Positions 30,072-37,620 of a DNA stretch of 37,889 nt are shown in pieces. The notes beneath the pieces are model-generated. The model did not search any database, was not told where the DNA came from, and worked only from the letters and a program-made list of their open reading frames with translations. The DNA is from an uncultured Solirubrobacterales bacterium (lineage in GTDB: Bacteria > Actinomycetota > Thermoleophilia > Solirubrobacterales > Solirubrobacteraceae), in NCBI GenBank assembly GCA_937973575.1, contig CALJKH010000226.1, forward strand, positions 1-37,889, read 5' to 3'. Each line of letters begins with the position of its first letter. The stretch's first letter is position 1. A program made the translations under genes and the position numbers.

Positions 30072-30077
30072 TATTAT
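30072..30077 (+). promoter_or_regulatory. -10-like hexamer TATTAT for the RHH antitoxin
   Basis: TATTAT ends 6 nt before the ATG at 30084, leaderless. The same hexamer precedes the HigA-like antitoxin. Confidence 0.5.
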
Positions 30078-30083
30078 GCAGGT

Positions 30084-30335
30084 ATGAAGCGCACAACTAT
30101 TGCAATCACTGATGAATTAGCTATTGCCCTCGAGGCTGAAGCTCAACGCCGAGGTGAATCCGTTTCAGCCATCGTCCGCGAGGCGCTTGAGGAGCACCTG
30201 CCCGCAAGTGCGCGAAACCGGCGGGCACTTCCGTTCGCAGCAGTTGGATCAAGCGGCGACGGCCCGAGCGATGTTGCTTCGAACATCGACGAATATCTTG
30301 AAAAGTACGGTTACGGTGAACCTCGCGGTACTTGA
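30084..30335 (+). CDS. Ribbon-helix-helix antitoxin (CopG/VapB-like)
   Basis: An 83-residue protein beginning MKRTTIAITDELAIALEAEA, the beta strand and first helix of a ribbon-helix-helix DNA-binding fold, followed by RRGESVSAIVREALEEHL (second helix). The remaining 40 residues are acidic/flexible and end NIDEYLEKYGYGEP, a likely toxin-binding segment. The ATG at 30084 is set by the TATTAT hexamer 6 nt upstream; an in-frame ATG 39 nt earlier lies in the promoter. It overlaps the PIN toxin gene by 20 nt, so the pair is translationally coupled. Confidence 0.88.
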   Translation: MKRTTIAITDELAIALEAEAQRRGESVSAIVREALEEHLPASARNRRALPFAAVGSSGDGPSDVASNIDEYLEKYGYGEPRGT

Positions 30336-30726
30336 CACAGGCCCGCTGGTGGCAGCCGCGGATACAGATGACGCGCGGCACGCTGACTGCCTTGCAGTGC
30401 TTTCTCGACCTGACTTGATTCCTGTCATTCCAGGAATGGCCCTAGGGGAGGCTGCCTATCTCGTGGGGAAGAAACTTGGTGCTGCTGCAGAGGCCAAGTT
30501 TCTCGCTGGAGTCGCCATCTTTCGAGTTGATGCACCGAGGCCAGATGACCTCGCTCGCATGGCGGAGCTAGTGGACCAATACTCCGACTTCCCACTAGGC
30601 GGCACCGACGCCTCAGTAGTCGCCCTTGCCGAAAGACTCAATGTGACGACGATCGTGACTCTTGACCGCAGGCACTTCAGCGCGATCAAGCCCAAGCATG
30701 TTGAGTCGTTTGAGCTGCTGCCTTGA
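30316..30726 (+). CDS. vapC: PIN-domain ribonuclease toxin (VapC-like)
   Basis: A 136-residue PIN-domain nuclease, Mg-dependent, expected to cut tRNA or rRNA when free of antitoxin. Acidic metal ligands are visible: LAVLDTGPLVAAAD (first Asp), ALGEAAYLV (Glu), GGTDASVVALAE (Asp) and VTLDRRHFSAI (last Asp). A GTG at 30316 is chosen because it yields the canonical N-terminus VNLAVLDTGPL; it lies 20 nt inside the antitoxin gene. Length and motif order match VapC. It ends 79 nt before purD. Confidence 0.9.
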   Translation: MNLAVLDTGPLVAAADTDDARHADCLAVLSRPDLIPVIPGMALGEAAYLVGKKLGAAAEAKFLAGVAIFRVDAPRPDDLARMAELVDQYSDFPLGGTDASVVALAERLNVTTIVTLDRRHFSAIKPKHVESFELLP

Positions 30727-30805
30727 CCCTGACCAGTCACCAGCAAACCGCGTGATCCGATAGAACCGACATGAGACAAGCGATGTCAGAGACAGGAGCA
30801 GGACG

Positions 30806-32068
30806 ATGCCAAGAGTTCTAGTCGCAGGTGGAGGTGGGCGCGAGCACGCGATCGTGCGCGCACTGCTCCGTTCCCCACAGAACCCTGAGGTGATCTGCGC
30901 GCCCGGTAACGCTGGAATCGCAGCTGACGCTGAGGTTGTGAACATCAAAGCTGACGACGTACCTGCCCTCGTCTCACTCGCACAGGAGCGCGAAGTTGAC
31001 CTTGTCGTCGCGGGCCCTGAGGCCCCGCTAGTCGCCGGCCTTGTTGACGCTTGTCGCGAAGCCGGGATTCCATGCTTCGGCCCAGTCCAGGAGGCGGCGC
31101 GCCTTGAAGGCTCAAAGGCGCACAGCAAGGAAGTGATGATCGCCTCGGGCGTACCAACCGCTGCCTACGCGGAAGTCACCAGCGTTGAGGACGGCCTTGA
31201 AGCGATCACTGGCTACCCAACAGTCATCAAGTTCGATGGCCTCGCAGCTGGCAAGGGCGTCGTAATCGCGGAGAACGAAACCCAAGCGCGTGGCGCCCTA
31301 ACCGACTTCCTAGTTGACCGGATCCACGGCGACGGCCCAGTTGTTGTTGAAGAGTTCCTTGAAGGTGACGAACTCTCCCTCCTCGCAGTCTGCGACGGCG
31401 ACCGCGCTATCCCACTCGCGCCAGCCCGTGACTTCAAGCGAATTGGCGACGGTGACAGCGGCCCTAACACCGGTGGCATGGGCGCCTTCACGCCAGTCCC
31501 TGGCTTTGGCCTCGCCGAGGCAGAGCAACTCGTAAAGACTGTCCACCAGCCAGTCCTTGATGAGCTCAAGCGCCGAGGCACGCCCTTCCACGGAATTCTT
31601 TACGCCGGCCTGATGATCGGCGACGACCTTGAATCCACCAAGGTCCTTGAGTTCAACGTGCGCTTCGGCGACCCTGAGACTCAAGCTGTCCTGCCGCGCC
31701 TCAAGTCCGACCTCTACGACCTGATGCTCAAGTCCACAGCCCAGGGTGGGCTTGAAGGCGTCGAGCTTGAATGGGACGAGAGGACTGCTGTCGCAGTTGT
31801 CCTCGCCTCAGCCGGGTACCCAGAAACCTCAAGCTCAGGTGATGTGATCGCTGGCCTTGACGACCTTCCAGAAGGCGTTGAAGCGATCCACGCTGGGACC
31901 GCGTTTGACCGCGACGGCAATGTCGTAACGGCAGGCGGCAGGGTGATGGCGATCCTGGCTTTGGGTGAGCAGCCCGGTGACGCGCGGGCTGATGCTTATG
32001 CTGGTGTGCAGAAGGTTCGGTTTGACGGCAAGCAGAACCGCACTGACATCGCAGCCCTCATCGCCTAA
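30806..32068 (+). CDS. purD: Phosphoribosylamine-glycine ligase (GAR synthetase)
   Basis: Second enzyme of de novo purine synthesis: phosphoribosylamine + glycine + ATP to GAR. It has 420 residues, the usual length. VLVAGGGGREHAI at the N-terminus, APGNAGIAADAE, VVAGPEAPLVAGLVD, the ATP-grasp region VIKFDGLAAGKGVVIA, VVVEEFLEGDELSLLAV, GPNTGGMGAFTPVP and VRFGDPETQAVLPRL are all present. GGAGCAGGA lies about 5 nt before the ATG. An earlier ATG at 30771 is out of frame. It begins an operon with purE, purB and an exoD-like gene. Confidence 0.98.
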   Translation: MPRVLVAGGGGREHAIVRALLRSPQNPEVICAPGNAGIAADAEVVNIKADDVPALVSLAQEREVDLVVAGPEAPLVAGLVDACREAGIPCFGPVQEAARLEGSKAHSKEVMIASGVPTAAYAEVTSVEDGLEAITGYPTVIKFDGLAAGKGVVIAENETQARGALTDFLVDRIHGDGPVVVEEFLEGDELSLLAVCDGDRAIPLAPARDFKRIGDGDSGPNTGGMGAFTPVPGFGLAEAEQLVKTVHQPVLDELKRRGTPFHGILYAGLMIGDDLESTKVLEFNVRFGDPETQAVLPRLKSDLYDLMLKSTAQGGLEGVELEWDERTAVAVVLASAGYPETSSSGDVIAGLDDLPEGVEAIHAGTAFDRDGNVVTAGGRVMAILALGEQPGDARADAYAGVQKVRFDGKQNRTDIAALIA

Positions 32069-32091
32069 AGACAAGTTCACAGGAGGAACAA

Positions 32092-32577
32092 GTGAGCACC
32101 TCGGAAGACCCCCAGGCAGTCCAAGACGTAGCTGAAGCAGTCGAAGCCGCATTAGCCGACGTAGGTGGCGAAGCGCCGTTGGTCGGGATCATCATGGGTA
32201 GTCAGAGCGACATGCCCGTCATGCAGAAGGCTGCCGACGAGCTCACAGAGCGCGGCATTACGAACGAGATCAAGGTGGCAAGCGCCCACCGCGACCCTGA
32301 CGTTGTCGCCGAGTACGCAAAGACTGCCCGCAGCCGCGGCCTGCGTGTCGTGATCGCTGGTGCCGGCCTCGCCGCAGCACTTCCCGGTGTAGTTGCAGCC
32401 CACACAGACCTGCCAGTCATCGGTGTGCCGCTGACAAGCAGCATGTCGGTTGGCGGTGGCCTTGACGCGCTGCTCTCAATCGCGCAGATGCCTCCTGGCG
32501 TTCCAGTCGCAACAGTCGGAGTTGACAACGCGCGTAACGCAGCAGCTCTCGCAGCAAGAATCATCGACTCCAAGTGA
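32092..32577 (+). CDS. purE: N5-CAIR mutase / AIR carboxylase catalytic subunit
   Basis: Interconverts N5-CAIR (or AIR + CO2) and CAIR in purine synthesis. It has 161 residues including an acidic N-terminal extension of about 25. Motifs: VGIIMGSQSDMPVMQKA, VASAHRDPD, VVIAGAGLAAALPGVVAAHT, LPVIGVPLTSS, LSIAQMPPGVPVATV. Two usual residues differ from E. coli PurE: SAHRTP reads SAHRDP, and AAHLPG reads AAALPG, so that His is missing, whereas the catalytic His of SAHR is kept. GTG start with AGGAGGA upstream. It overlaps purB by 4 nt. No purK is in the window. Confidence 0.94.
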   Translation: MSTSEDPQAVQDVAEAVEAALADVGGEAPLVGIIMGSQSDMPVMQKAADELTERGITNEIKVASAHRDPDVVAEYAKTARSRGLRVVIAGAGLAAALPGVVAAHTDLPVIGVPLTSSMSVGGGLDALLSIAQMPPGVPVATVGVDNARNAAALAARIIDSK

Positions 32578-33848
32578 TCGACCGCTACACACGACCTGAG
32601 CTGGGCAACCTGTGGACCGATGAGGCCCGCATGGAGGCATGGCGCAAGGTCGAGGTGGCCTGCGCTGAGGCGCTAGCCGAAGGCCCAACTGAGGCTGACC
32701 TAGACGCAATCCGGTCAGCCACATTCACAGTGGACGCAGTCCTTGAGCGTGAGAAGACAACAGACCACGATGTTGCTGCCTTTGTAGATGTCCTCGCAGC
32801 AAGCGCGGGTGACGCTGGCAGGTGGATCCACTACGGACTTACCTCGTCAGATGTTCTGGACACTGCGCTTGGCCTTCAGATCAAAGCTGCTGGCGATGTG
32901 ATCATTCCCGCTCAGAAGAAGCTGGTTGACGCCTTTGTGGCCCGCGCCCGCGAGCATGTCGACACCCTCTGCGTCGGCCGCACCCACGGAGTTCACGCTG
33001 AGCCAACCACCTTTGGAATCAAGCTCGCCGGCTTTGCCTTTGAGGCACAGCGCAACCTGGACCGCCTCACCCGTGCGTTCGAGCAAGCCTCGGTTGGAGC
33101 AATCAGCGGCGCAGTCGGCACCCACCAGGCACTCGGGCCAGATTTTGAAAAGCGCGTCCTTGAACGCCTCGGTATCCCGGGCGAGCCTGTCTCCACCCAA
33201 GTCGTCCCGCGTGACCGCCACGCAGAGCTGCTTAACGCGATCGCCTTGGCCGGAGCTGGCCTTGAGCGCTTCGCGATTGAAGTCCGTCACCTGCAGCGCA
33301 CTGAGGTTGGCGAGGCCAGCGAGCCATTCGCCAAGGGCAAGCAGAAGGGCAGCTCAGCAATGCCGCACAAGCGCAACCCAATCAAGTCTGAGAACGTCAC
33401 AGGCCTTGCCCGACTGCTGCGCGGTTACTCAGTTGCCGGCATGGAGAACGTCGCCCTCTGGCATGAGCGCGACATTTCCCACAGCGCGCCGGAGCGTGTA
33501 ATCCTGCCCGACGCAACCATCCTGCTTGACCAGATGATCCACCGGATCACAGCTCTGGTTGAAGGCCTTGTTGTCAACAAGGAACGGATGCTTGAGAACC
33601 TTGAGATCACCTACGGCGCGCTCTTCAGCCAACGGCTGCTGCTCGCAATCGTCGAGTCGGGCTCGTCGCGCGACGACGCCTACCGCATCGCTCAACGCTT
33701 GGCCCAGCAGGCTTGGGATGAGCGCACACCGCTGCGCGGTCTTGCCGAGGCAGAAGGCCTTGGGCTCGACCTTGACGCAATCTTTGACGCCGAAGCATTC
33801 ATTCGTCACCGTGCCGAGCTAGTCGGCCGCCTTGACGCAATCGCCTGA
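32574..33848 (+). CDS. purB: Adenylosuccinate lyase
   Basis: Cleaves SAICAR to AICAR and adenylosuccinate to AMP. It has 424 residues. Fumarase/aspartase-superfamily signatures are present: DRYTRPELGNLWTDEARM at the N-terminus, the HYGLTSSDVLDTAL segment, the GRTHGVHAEPTTFG segment with the catalytic His, and the mobile signature loop KGSSAMPHKRNPIKSE (about residues 258-273) with the catalytic Ser. GTG overlapping the purE stop (GTGA). It overlaps the following exoD-like gene by 17 nt. Typical length; no oddity seen. Confidence 0.98.
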   Translation: MIDRYTRPELGNLWTDEARMEAWRKVEVACAEALAEGPTEADLDAIRSATFTVDAVLEREKTTDHDVAAFVDVLAASAGDAGRWIHYGLTSSDVLDTALGLQIKAAGDVIIPAQKKLVDAFVARAREHVDTLCVGRTHGVHAEPTTFGIKLAGFAFEAQRNLDRLTRAFEQASVGAISGAVGTHQALGPDFEKRVLERLGIPGEPVSTQVVPRDRHAELLNAIALAGAGLERFAIEVRHLQRTEVGEASEPFAKGKQKGSSAMPHKRNPIKSENVTGLARLLRGYSVAGMENVALWHERDISHSAPERVILPDATILLDQMIHRITALVEGLVVNKERMLENLEITYGALFSQRLLLAIVESGSSRDDAYRIAQRLAQQAWDERTPLRGLAEAEGLGLDLDAIFDAEAFIRHRAELVGRLDAIA

Positions 33849-34455
33849 TCCCGCCGACCCGGTTCTCTTCAGCCAACGGCTAACCGATTGGCTTCAGTCG
33901 GACGAGCCAAAGACGCTTGGCGTGATGAGCGAAGTCTTTGGCGAGAAGAGCTTCGCTGTGACGATCATGCTGCTGATGTTCCTCCCAGCCCTGCCACTGC
34001 CAACCGGTGGGCTCACCCACGTCTTTGAGGCAATCGTTGTCCTGCTTGGCCTGCAGATGGTTGTGGGCCTTAAGACAATCTGGCTGCCTCAACGTTTGAA
34101 GGAGAGGCCGCTCGGCGAGACACTCACCGGCAAGGCAATCCCATCAATCGCAAAACGGGTTGGCTGGTTTGAGAAGCGAGCTAAGCCACGAGGAACTTGG
34201 CTCCTCAGCCAGACATGGTTCGACAGGGTCGTCGGCCTCGTACTGATCACCTTCGCCATTGGCGCGGCGTTCGCCCCGCCGTTCAGTGGCCTCGACACCC
34301 TGCCCGCCCTTGGCGCAGTTGTCGTCTGCCTCGGAGTGATCCTTGGCGACCTCCTAATTCTTGGTGCTGGGGCTGTGATCGGCCTAGGCGGAATTGGGCT
34401 GACCCTCACCGTCGGGACGGCAGTCGTGCACTTCGTGAAAAGCGCCTTTGGCTGA
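33832..34455 (+). CDS. ExoD-family membrane protein
   Basis: A 207-residue membrane protein of the exopolysaccharide synthesis ExoD family (PF06055), whose biochemical role is poorly known. Signs: the N-terminal cytoplasmic segment with LTDWLQSDEPKTLGVMSEVFGEKSFA, hydrophobic helices with MLLMFLPALPLPTGGLTHVFE, IVVLLGLQMVVGLKTIWLP, the charged RLKERPLGETLTGKAIPSIA, then VVGLVLITFAIGAAF and a C-terminal helical pair rich in Gly. The TTG at 33832, inside the end of purB, is the best start; no later ATG keeps the complete first domain. It ends in a strong hairpin. Confidence 0.85.
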   Translation: MTQSPDPADPVLFSQRLTDWLQSDEPKTLGVMSEVFGEKSFAVTIMLLMFLPALPLPTGGLTHVFEAIVVLLGLQMVVGLKTIWLPQRLKERPLGETLTGKAIPSIAKRVGWFEKRAKPRGTWLLSQTWFDRVVGLVLITFAIGAAFAPPFSGLDTLPALGAVVVCLGVILGDLLILGAGAVIGLGGIGLTLTVGTAVVHFVKSAFG

Positions 34456-34459
34456 CCCC

Positions 34460-34498
34460 TGAACGATTGAGCCCGGGCTTGTGACCCGGGCTCGTTCA
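34460..34498. terminator. Bidirectional hairpin between the exoD-like and RCC1-like genes
   Basis: GAGCCCGGG, 7-nt loop, CCCGGGCTC, a perfect 9-bp GC-rich stem, extended by TGAAC/GTTCA with a 4-nt bulge. T-rich sequence follows on the plus strand. It separates two converging genes and could end both. Confidence 0.75.
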
Positions 34499-34526
34499 GT
34501 TCGTTTCGCTTCTCAGAAGCTGTCGG

Positions 34527-37500
34527 TCAGCTGACCTTGACCCAGCCTGTCCACTTGCCAGCCTTGGTTCCGACGCGCACATAGGTCGGCTTGCCGCCTG
34601 GGCGCTTCACCTCTGGGCTTGCAAACGCGAGGATGCCGCTCGCGTAAGTTGGCTTCGTTGGGATCGGTTCGCTATCGGCAGGGGGGGTGTGGCTCGTCCA
34701 GATTTGTACGGTTGCGGGCTTTGTGGCGTCGCGCGAGTCTGCTGCGGAGAAGACCCTTCCGACATTGACGAACCATGAGTTGTTAACCCCGTCCTTACGG
34801 AGTGTCGCAGTCAGTTTGACTGTCGTCGACACGAGAGGTGCCTGCGAGACCTTCCAGGTCCGGGTCGCGATCGGACTTTCGTTACCCGCAGCGTCTGTCT
34901 GCTTTACCGAGAACGTGTGACTGCCCAGGGCAACTCCGCTCAAGGTCTTCGGCGATGAGCACGCGGCCCAAGCGCTGGCGTCCAGTCGGCACTGGAACGC
35001 GGCGCCCACCTCACCAGTCCAAGTGAGGGCAGCTGTGAGCTCGGCAGTCAGTGCACCCGGCCCGCCTGTAATTACAGGCGCAACAGGCGCTGTCAGGTCA
35101 ACAGCCCAGGTCAGCGTTGCAGCGGCGCTCGTATTCAAGGCTGCGTCAGTCGCCTTAACGGACAGTGTGTGACTGCCCGCGGCGAGGTTTGTCAGCGAGG
35201 TTGGCGAGGAACACTCGGCGTAGGTGCCTCCGTCAAGCGAGCAGGTCAGGGTTGCTCCGACCTCCGCGCTGATGCTGATTGACGCTGACCGTGAGTTGGT
35301 CGGCGAGTTCGCCGGCGTTACCAACTGAAGCGTTGGTGCATCAGGTGCTGTGGTGTCAACAAGTGATTCCCAAGGCTTGACTTGCGACCAGGCGTTGTCA
35401 CCCCAGCACCAAGCGTGATTGTCGGTCGTAAGACCGCACCCGAAGTAATACCCGGGGCCTGTCATGGCCTTCCATGTCTTACCGGTCGGGATGGTTGCTT
35501 GGCCGTGGTCGTCGCTTCCCCAGCAGAATCCTTCACCTGTGGTTGTAAAGCCACAGACCGTCGAGTAGCCGGCGGTCATGCTGGTCCAGGTCTTTCCGGT
35601 CGGGACGGTCGGGACGACCATGCCAGGGCCTGTAGCGCCCCAGCAGCGGCCTTCGCCAGTGGTGGTTACACCGCAGGCGAAGGTTGAACCGGCGGTGATG
35701 TTGGCCCACGTCTTGCCGGTCGGCGGGTTGATGATCGAGCCGTAGACGCTCCAGCAGAATCCTTCGCCAATGGTGGTGACTCCACAGGACAGGGCTGAGC
35801 CCGCGGAGATGCTGTCCCACGTCTTGCCAGCGGGGACCGCTGTCTGTCCGTAGGTATTCGTTCCCCAGCAGAATCCCTCGCCTGCAGTCGTGACTCCGCA
35901 GTTGTGGTTGGTGCTGACCGTGCTGCTGAACGCCTTCCATGTTTTGCCTGCGGGAAGGTTGGTCTGCCCCTTGGAGTTGTCGCCCCAGCAGAATCCCTCG
36001 CCTGAAGCGGTGACGCCGCATGAACTCGAATACCCGGCAGCGATGCTGTCCCAGGTCTTGCCGTCAGGGATGTTGGTCTGGCCGTAGTAGTTGTAGCCCC
36101 AGCAGTGGCCCTCGCCGGATTGGGTGATTCCGCAGGTGTGGAGGAATCCAACGGAGATGGACTTCCACTCCGTTTTTGAAGTGAGGGTCGTGCCGATGTC
36201 AACATTCCAAGTGGCGGTTGAAGCCTGGCTGTAGCCCTCAGTGTTCTTGGCCTTGACGGCAAGGGAATGCGAGCCCTTTGTCAACCAGTTGATCGTCTTC
36301 GGCGAGGTGCATACCGCGTAAGTGCCGCCATCAACGGAGCACTCAAAGCTTTCGCTGTCGTCGGCAGTGAAGCTGATGGTCGCATCGGTGCTCGTGGTCG
36401 TGCCGGTAGGCGCGCCTGTGAGCACTGGGGTTGATGGGAGCGGCTTCGGGAAGACATTGATCACGGACACAGCCGCTGATTGGCTCAAGGACGAGCTTCC
36501 GCCGCTGCCCAGGTAGCCGGTTCCCCAGCACTTGATGCCAGCTCCGCTGTCAACAATCGCGCATCCCATGTACTGGGAGAGCCCAACTCCGGTGACGTCG
36601 GAAAGCCCGCTGATAGTTACTGCCTTCGTTTGAGTCGTGGTTGTACCGTCGCCCAGCTGCCCGAGGTTGTTTTGCCCCCAGCAGGAAAGAGTTGCCCCAG
36701 TCATGACTGCGCAGACTCGGCCGCCGGCGGCAGACAGGGCAGTTGCTCCGGTCAAGTCCGAGGCTCCGGACTGAACGAGCACTGCGGTTGACTGGCTGCT
36801 GGTTCCGGTCGTGCCATTTCCTAGTTGACCGATGTAGTTGTTGCCGGCGCACTTGACCTTGCCGCTGCCAATCAGCACACAGGTTGCAGCACTATCGGTG
36901 TCAGCCACCACGGCTGTGGCATCGCTGACGCCGACCATTGGGGTGGTCGCGGTACTGAGCGAAGTGGTGTTGCCAGTACCTAGGAAGCCCTGTGAGTTCC
37001 AACCCCAGCAGCGGACAGTGCCGTTCGAGATCCGCGCACATGAGTGATTCGCTCCGGTTGCGATAGCAGTTGCGTTGGCGAGCGGACTGGACGGAAACCC
37101 TGCTGTCTGGCTGACGGACACTGGCGTGTTGGACCAGCTTGACGAGAACCCGTTTCCAAGCTCACCGTTGGACTGGTTGCCCCAGCACTGGACATTTCCG
37201 GTTGAGAGCAGCGCGCATGCGTGTTGACCTGCGATGGAAACCTTGGTGGCGTTGGTGATGTACGAAACCGACACTGGGGTTGAGGAATCGCAGGTGCTAG
37301 ATGAGCCGTATCCCGCCTTCACGATTGGCCCGCGCCGGGCGGCGCGTCCGGAGATGAACGGGAAGCCTCCACCTCCGCCGCCAATGCTGCAGCCATAGTT
37401 CGTGCCGTTTCCAAGCAGGTAGTACTGGTGCGAGCCCCAGCACTTGATTCCGCCACCTGAGAGAACTGCACACGCAACTGCCGACCCCACGCTGACGTCA

Positions 37501-37616
37501 ACTGCGTCGGTGATCCCGGTAACGGAGACCGGGCTGTAGGAGTTCGTCTTGGTGCCGTTGCCAAGCTGTCCGCTGTTGTTGGCGCCCCAGCAGCGCACGA
37601 TTCCTGTGCTGAGCAA
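34527..37616 (-). CDS. Large secreted RCC1-like/Ig-like repeat protein, N-terminus missing
   Basis: At least 1029 residues; the apparent TTG start lies mid-repeat, so the true N-terminus and signal peptide are lost at the sequence junction near 37617. Residues about 1-385 are RCC1-type propeller repeats (CWGANNSGQLGNGT-like units with paired Cys, about 50 residues each). About 393-477 is an Ig-like module with ECSVDGGTY and a CTSP motif. About 478-750 hold seven shorter repeats of roughly 38 residues (GKTWxSIxAG, CGVTT.GEGFCWG, GQT..P). About 755-925 hold two more Ig-like modules (CSLDGGTYAECSSP, CRLDASAWAACSSP). The last 100 residues are a distinct domain ending KWTGWVKVS. Cysteines come in pairs, fitting an extracellular location. 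Likely a surface or secreted adhesion/binding protein; the ligand is unknown. Confidence 0.88.
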   Translation of the reverse strand: MLSTGIVRCWGANNSGQLGNGTKTNSYSPVSVTGITDAVDVSVGSAVACAVLSGGGIKCWGSHQYYLLGNGTNYGCSIGGGGGGFPFISGRAARRGPIVKAGYGSSSTCDSSTPVSVSYITNATKVSIAGQHACALLSTGNVQCWGNQSNGELGNGFSSSWSNTPVSVSQTAGFPSSPLANATAIATGANHSCARISNGTVRCWGWNSQGFLGTGNTTSLSTATTPMVGVSDATAVVADTDSAATCVLIGSGKVKCAGNNYIGQLGNGTTGTSSQSTAVLVQSGASDLTGATALSAAGGRVCAVMTGATLSCWGQNNLGQLGDGTTTTQTKAVTISGLSDVTGVGLSQYMGCAIVDSGAGIKCWGTGYLGSGGSSSLSQSAAVSVINVFPKPLPSTPVLTGAPTGTTTSTDATISFTADDSESFECSVDGGTYAVCTSPKTINWLTKGSHSLAVKAKNTEGYSQASTATWNVDIGTTLTSKTEWKSISVGFLHTCGITQSGEGHCWGYNYYGQTNIPDGKTWDSIAAGYSSSCGVTASGEGFCWGDNSKGQTNLPAGKTWKAFSSTVSTNHNCGVTTAGEGFCWGTNTYGQTAVPAGKTWDSISAGSALSCGVTTIGEGFCWSVYGSIINPPTGKTWANITAGSTFACGVTTTGEGRCWGATGPGMVVPTVPTGKTWTSMTAGYSTVCGFTTTGEGFCWGSDDHGQATIPTGKTWKAMTGPGYYFGCGLTTDNHAWCWGDNAWSQVKPWESLVDTTAPDAPTLQLVTPANSPTNSRSASISISAEVGATLTCSLDGGTYAECSSPTSLTNLAAGSHTLSVKATDAALNTSAAATLTWAVDLTAPVAPVITGGPGALTAELTAALTWTGEVGAAFQCRLDASAWAACSSPKTLSGVALGSHTFSVKQTDAAGNESPIATRTWKVSQAPLVSTTVKLTATLRKDGVNNSWFVNVGRVFSAADSRDATKPATVQIWTSHTPPADSEPIPTKPTYASGILAFASPEVKRPGGKPTYVRVGTKAGKWTGWVKVS

Positions 37617-37620
37617 TGCG

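Noticed and set aside
35380..36150. Regularly spaced similar segments that could be taken for a CRISPR-like array
   Set aside because: The spacing matches about 38 codons of the RCC1-like repeats in an open frame, the repeats are imperfect, and no cas genes are present.
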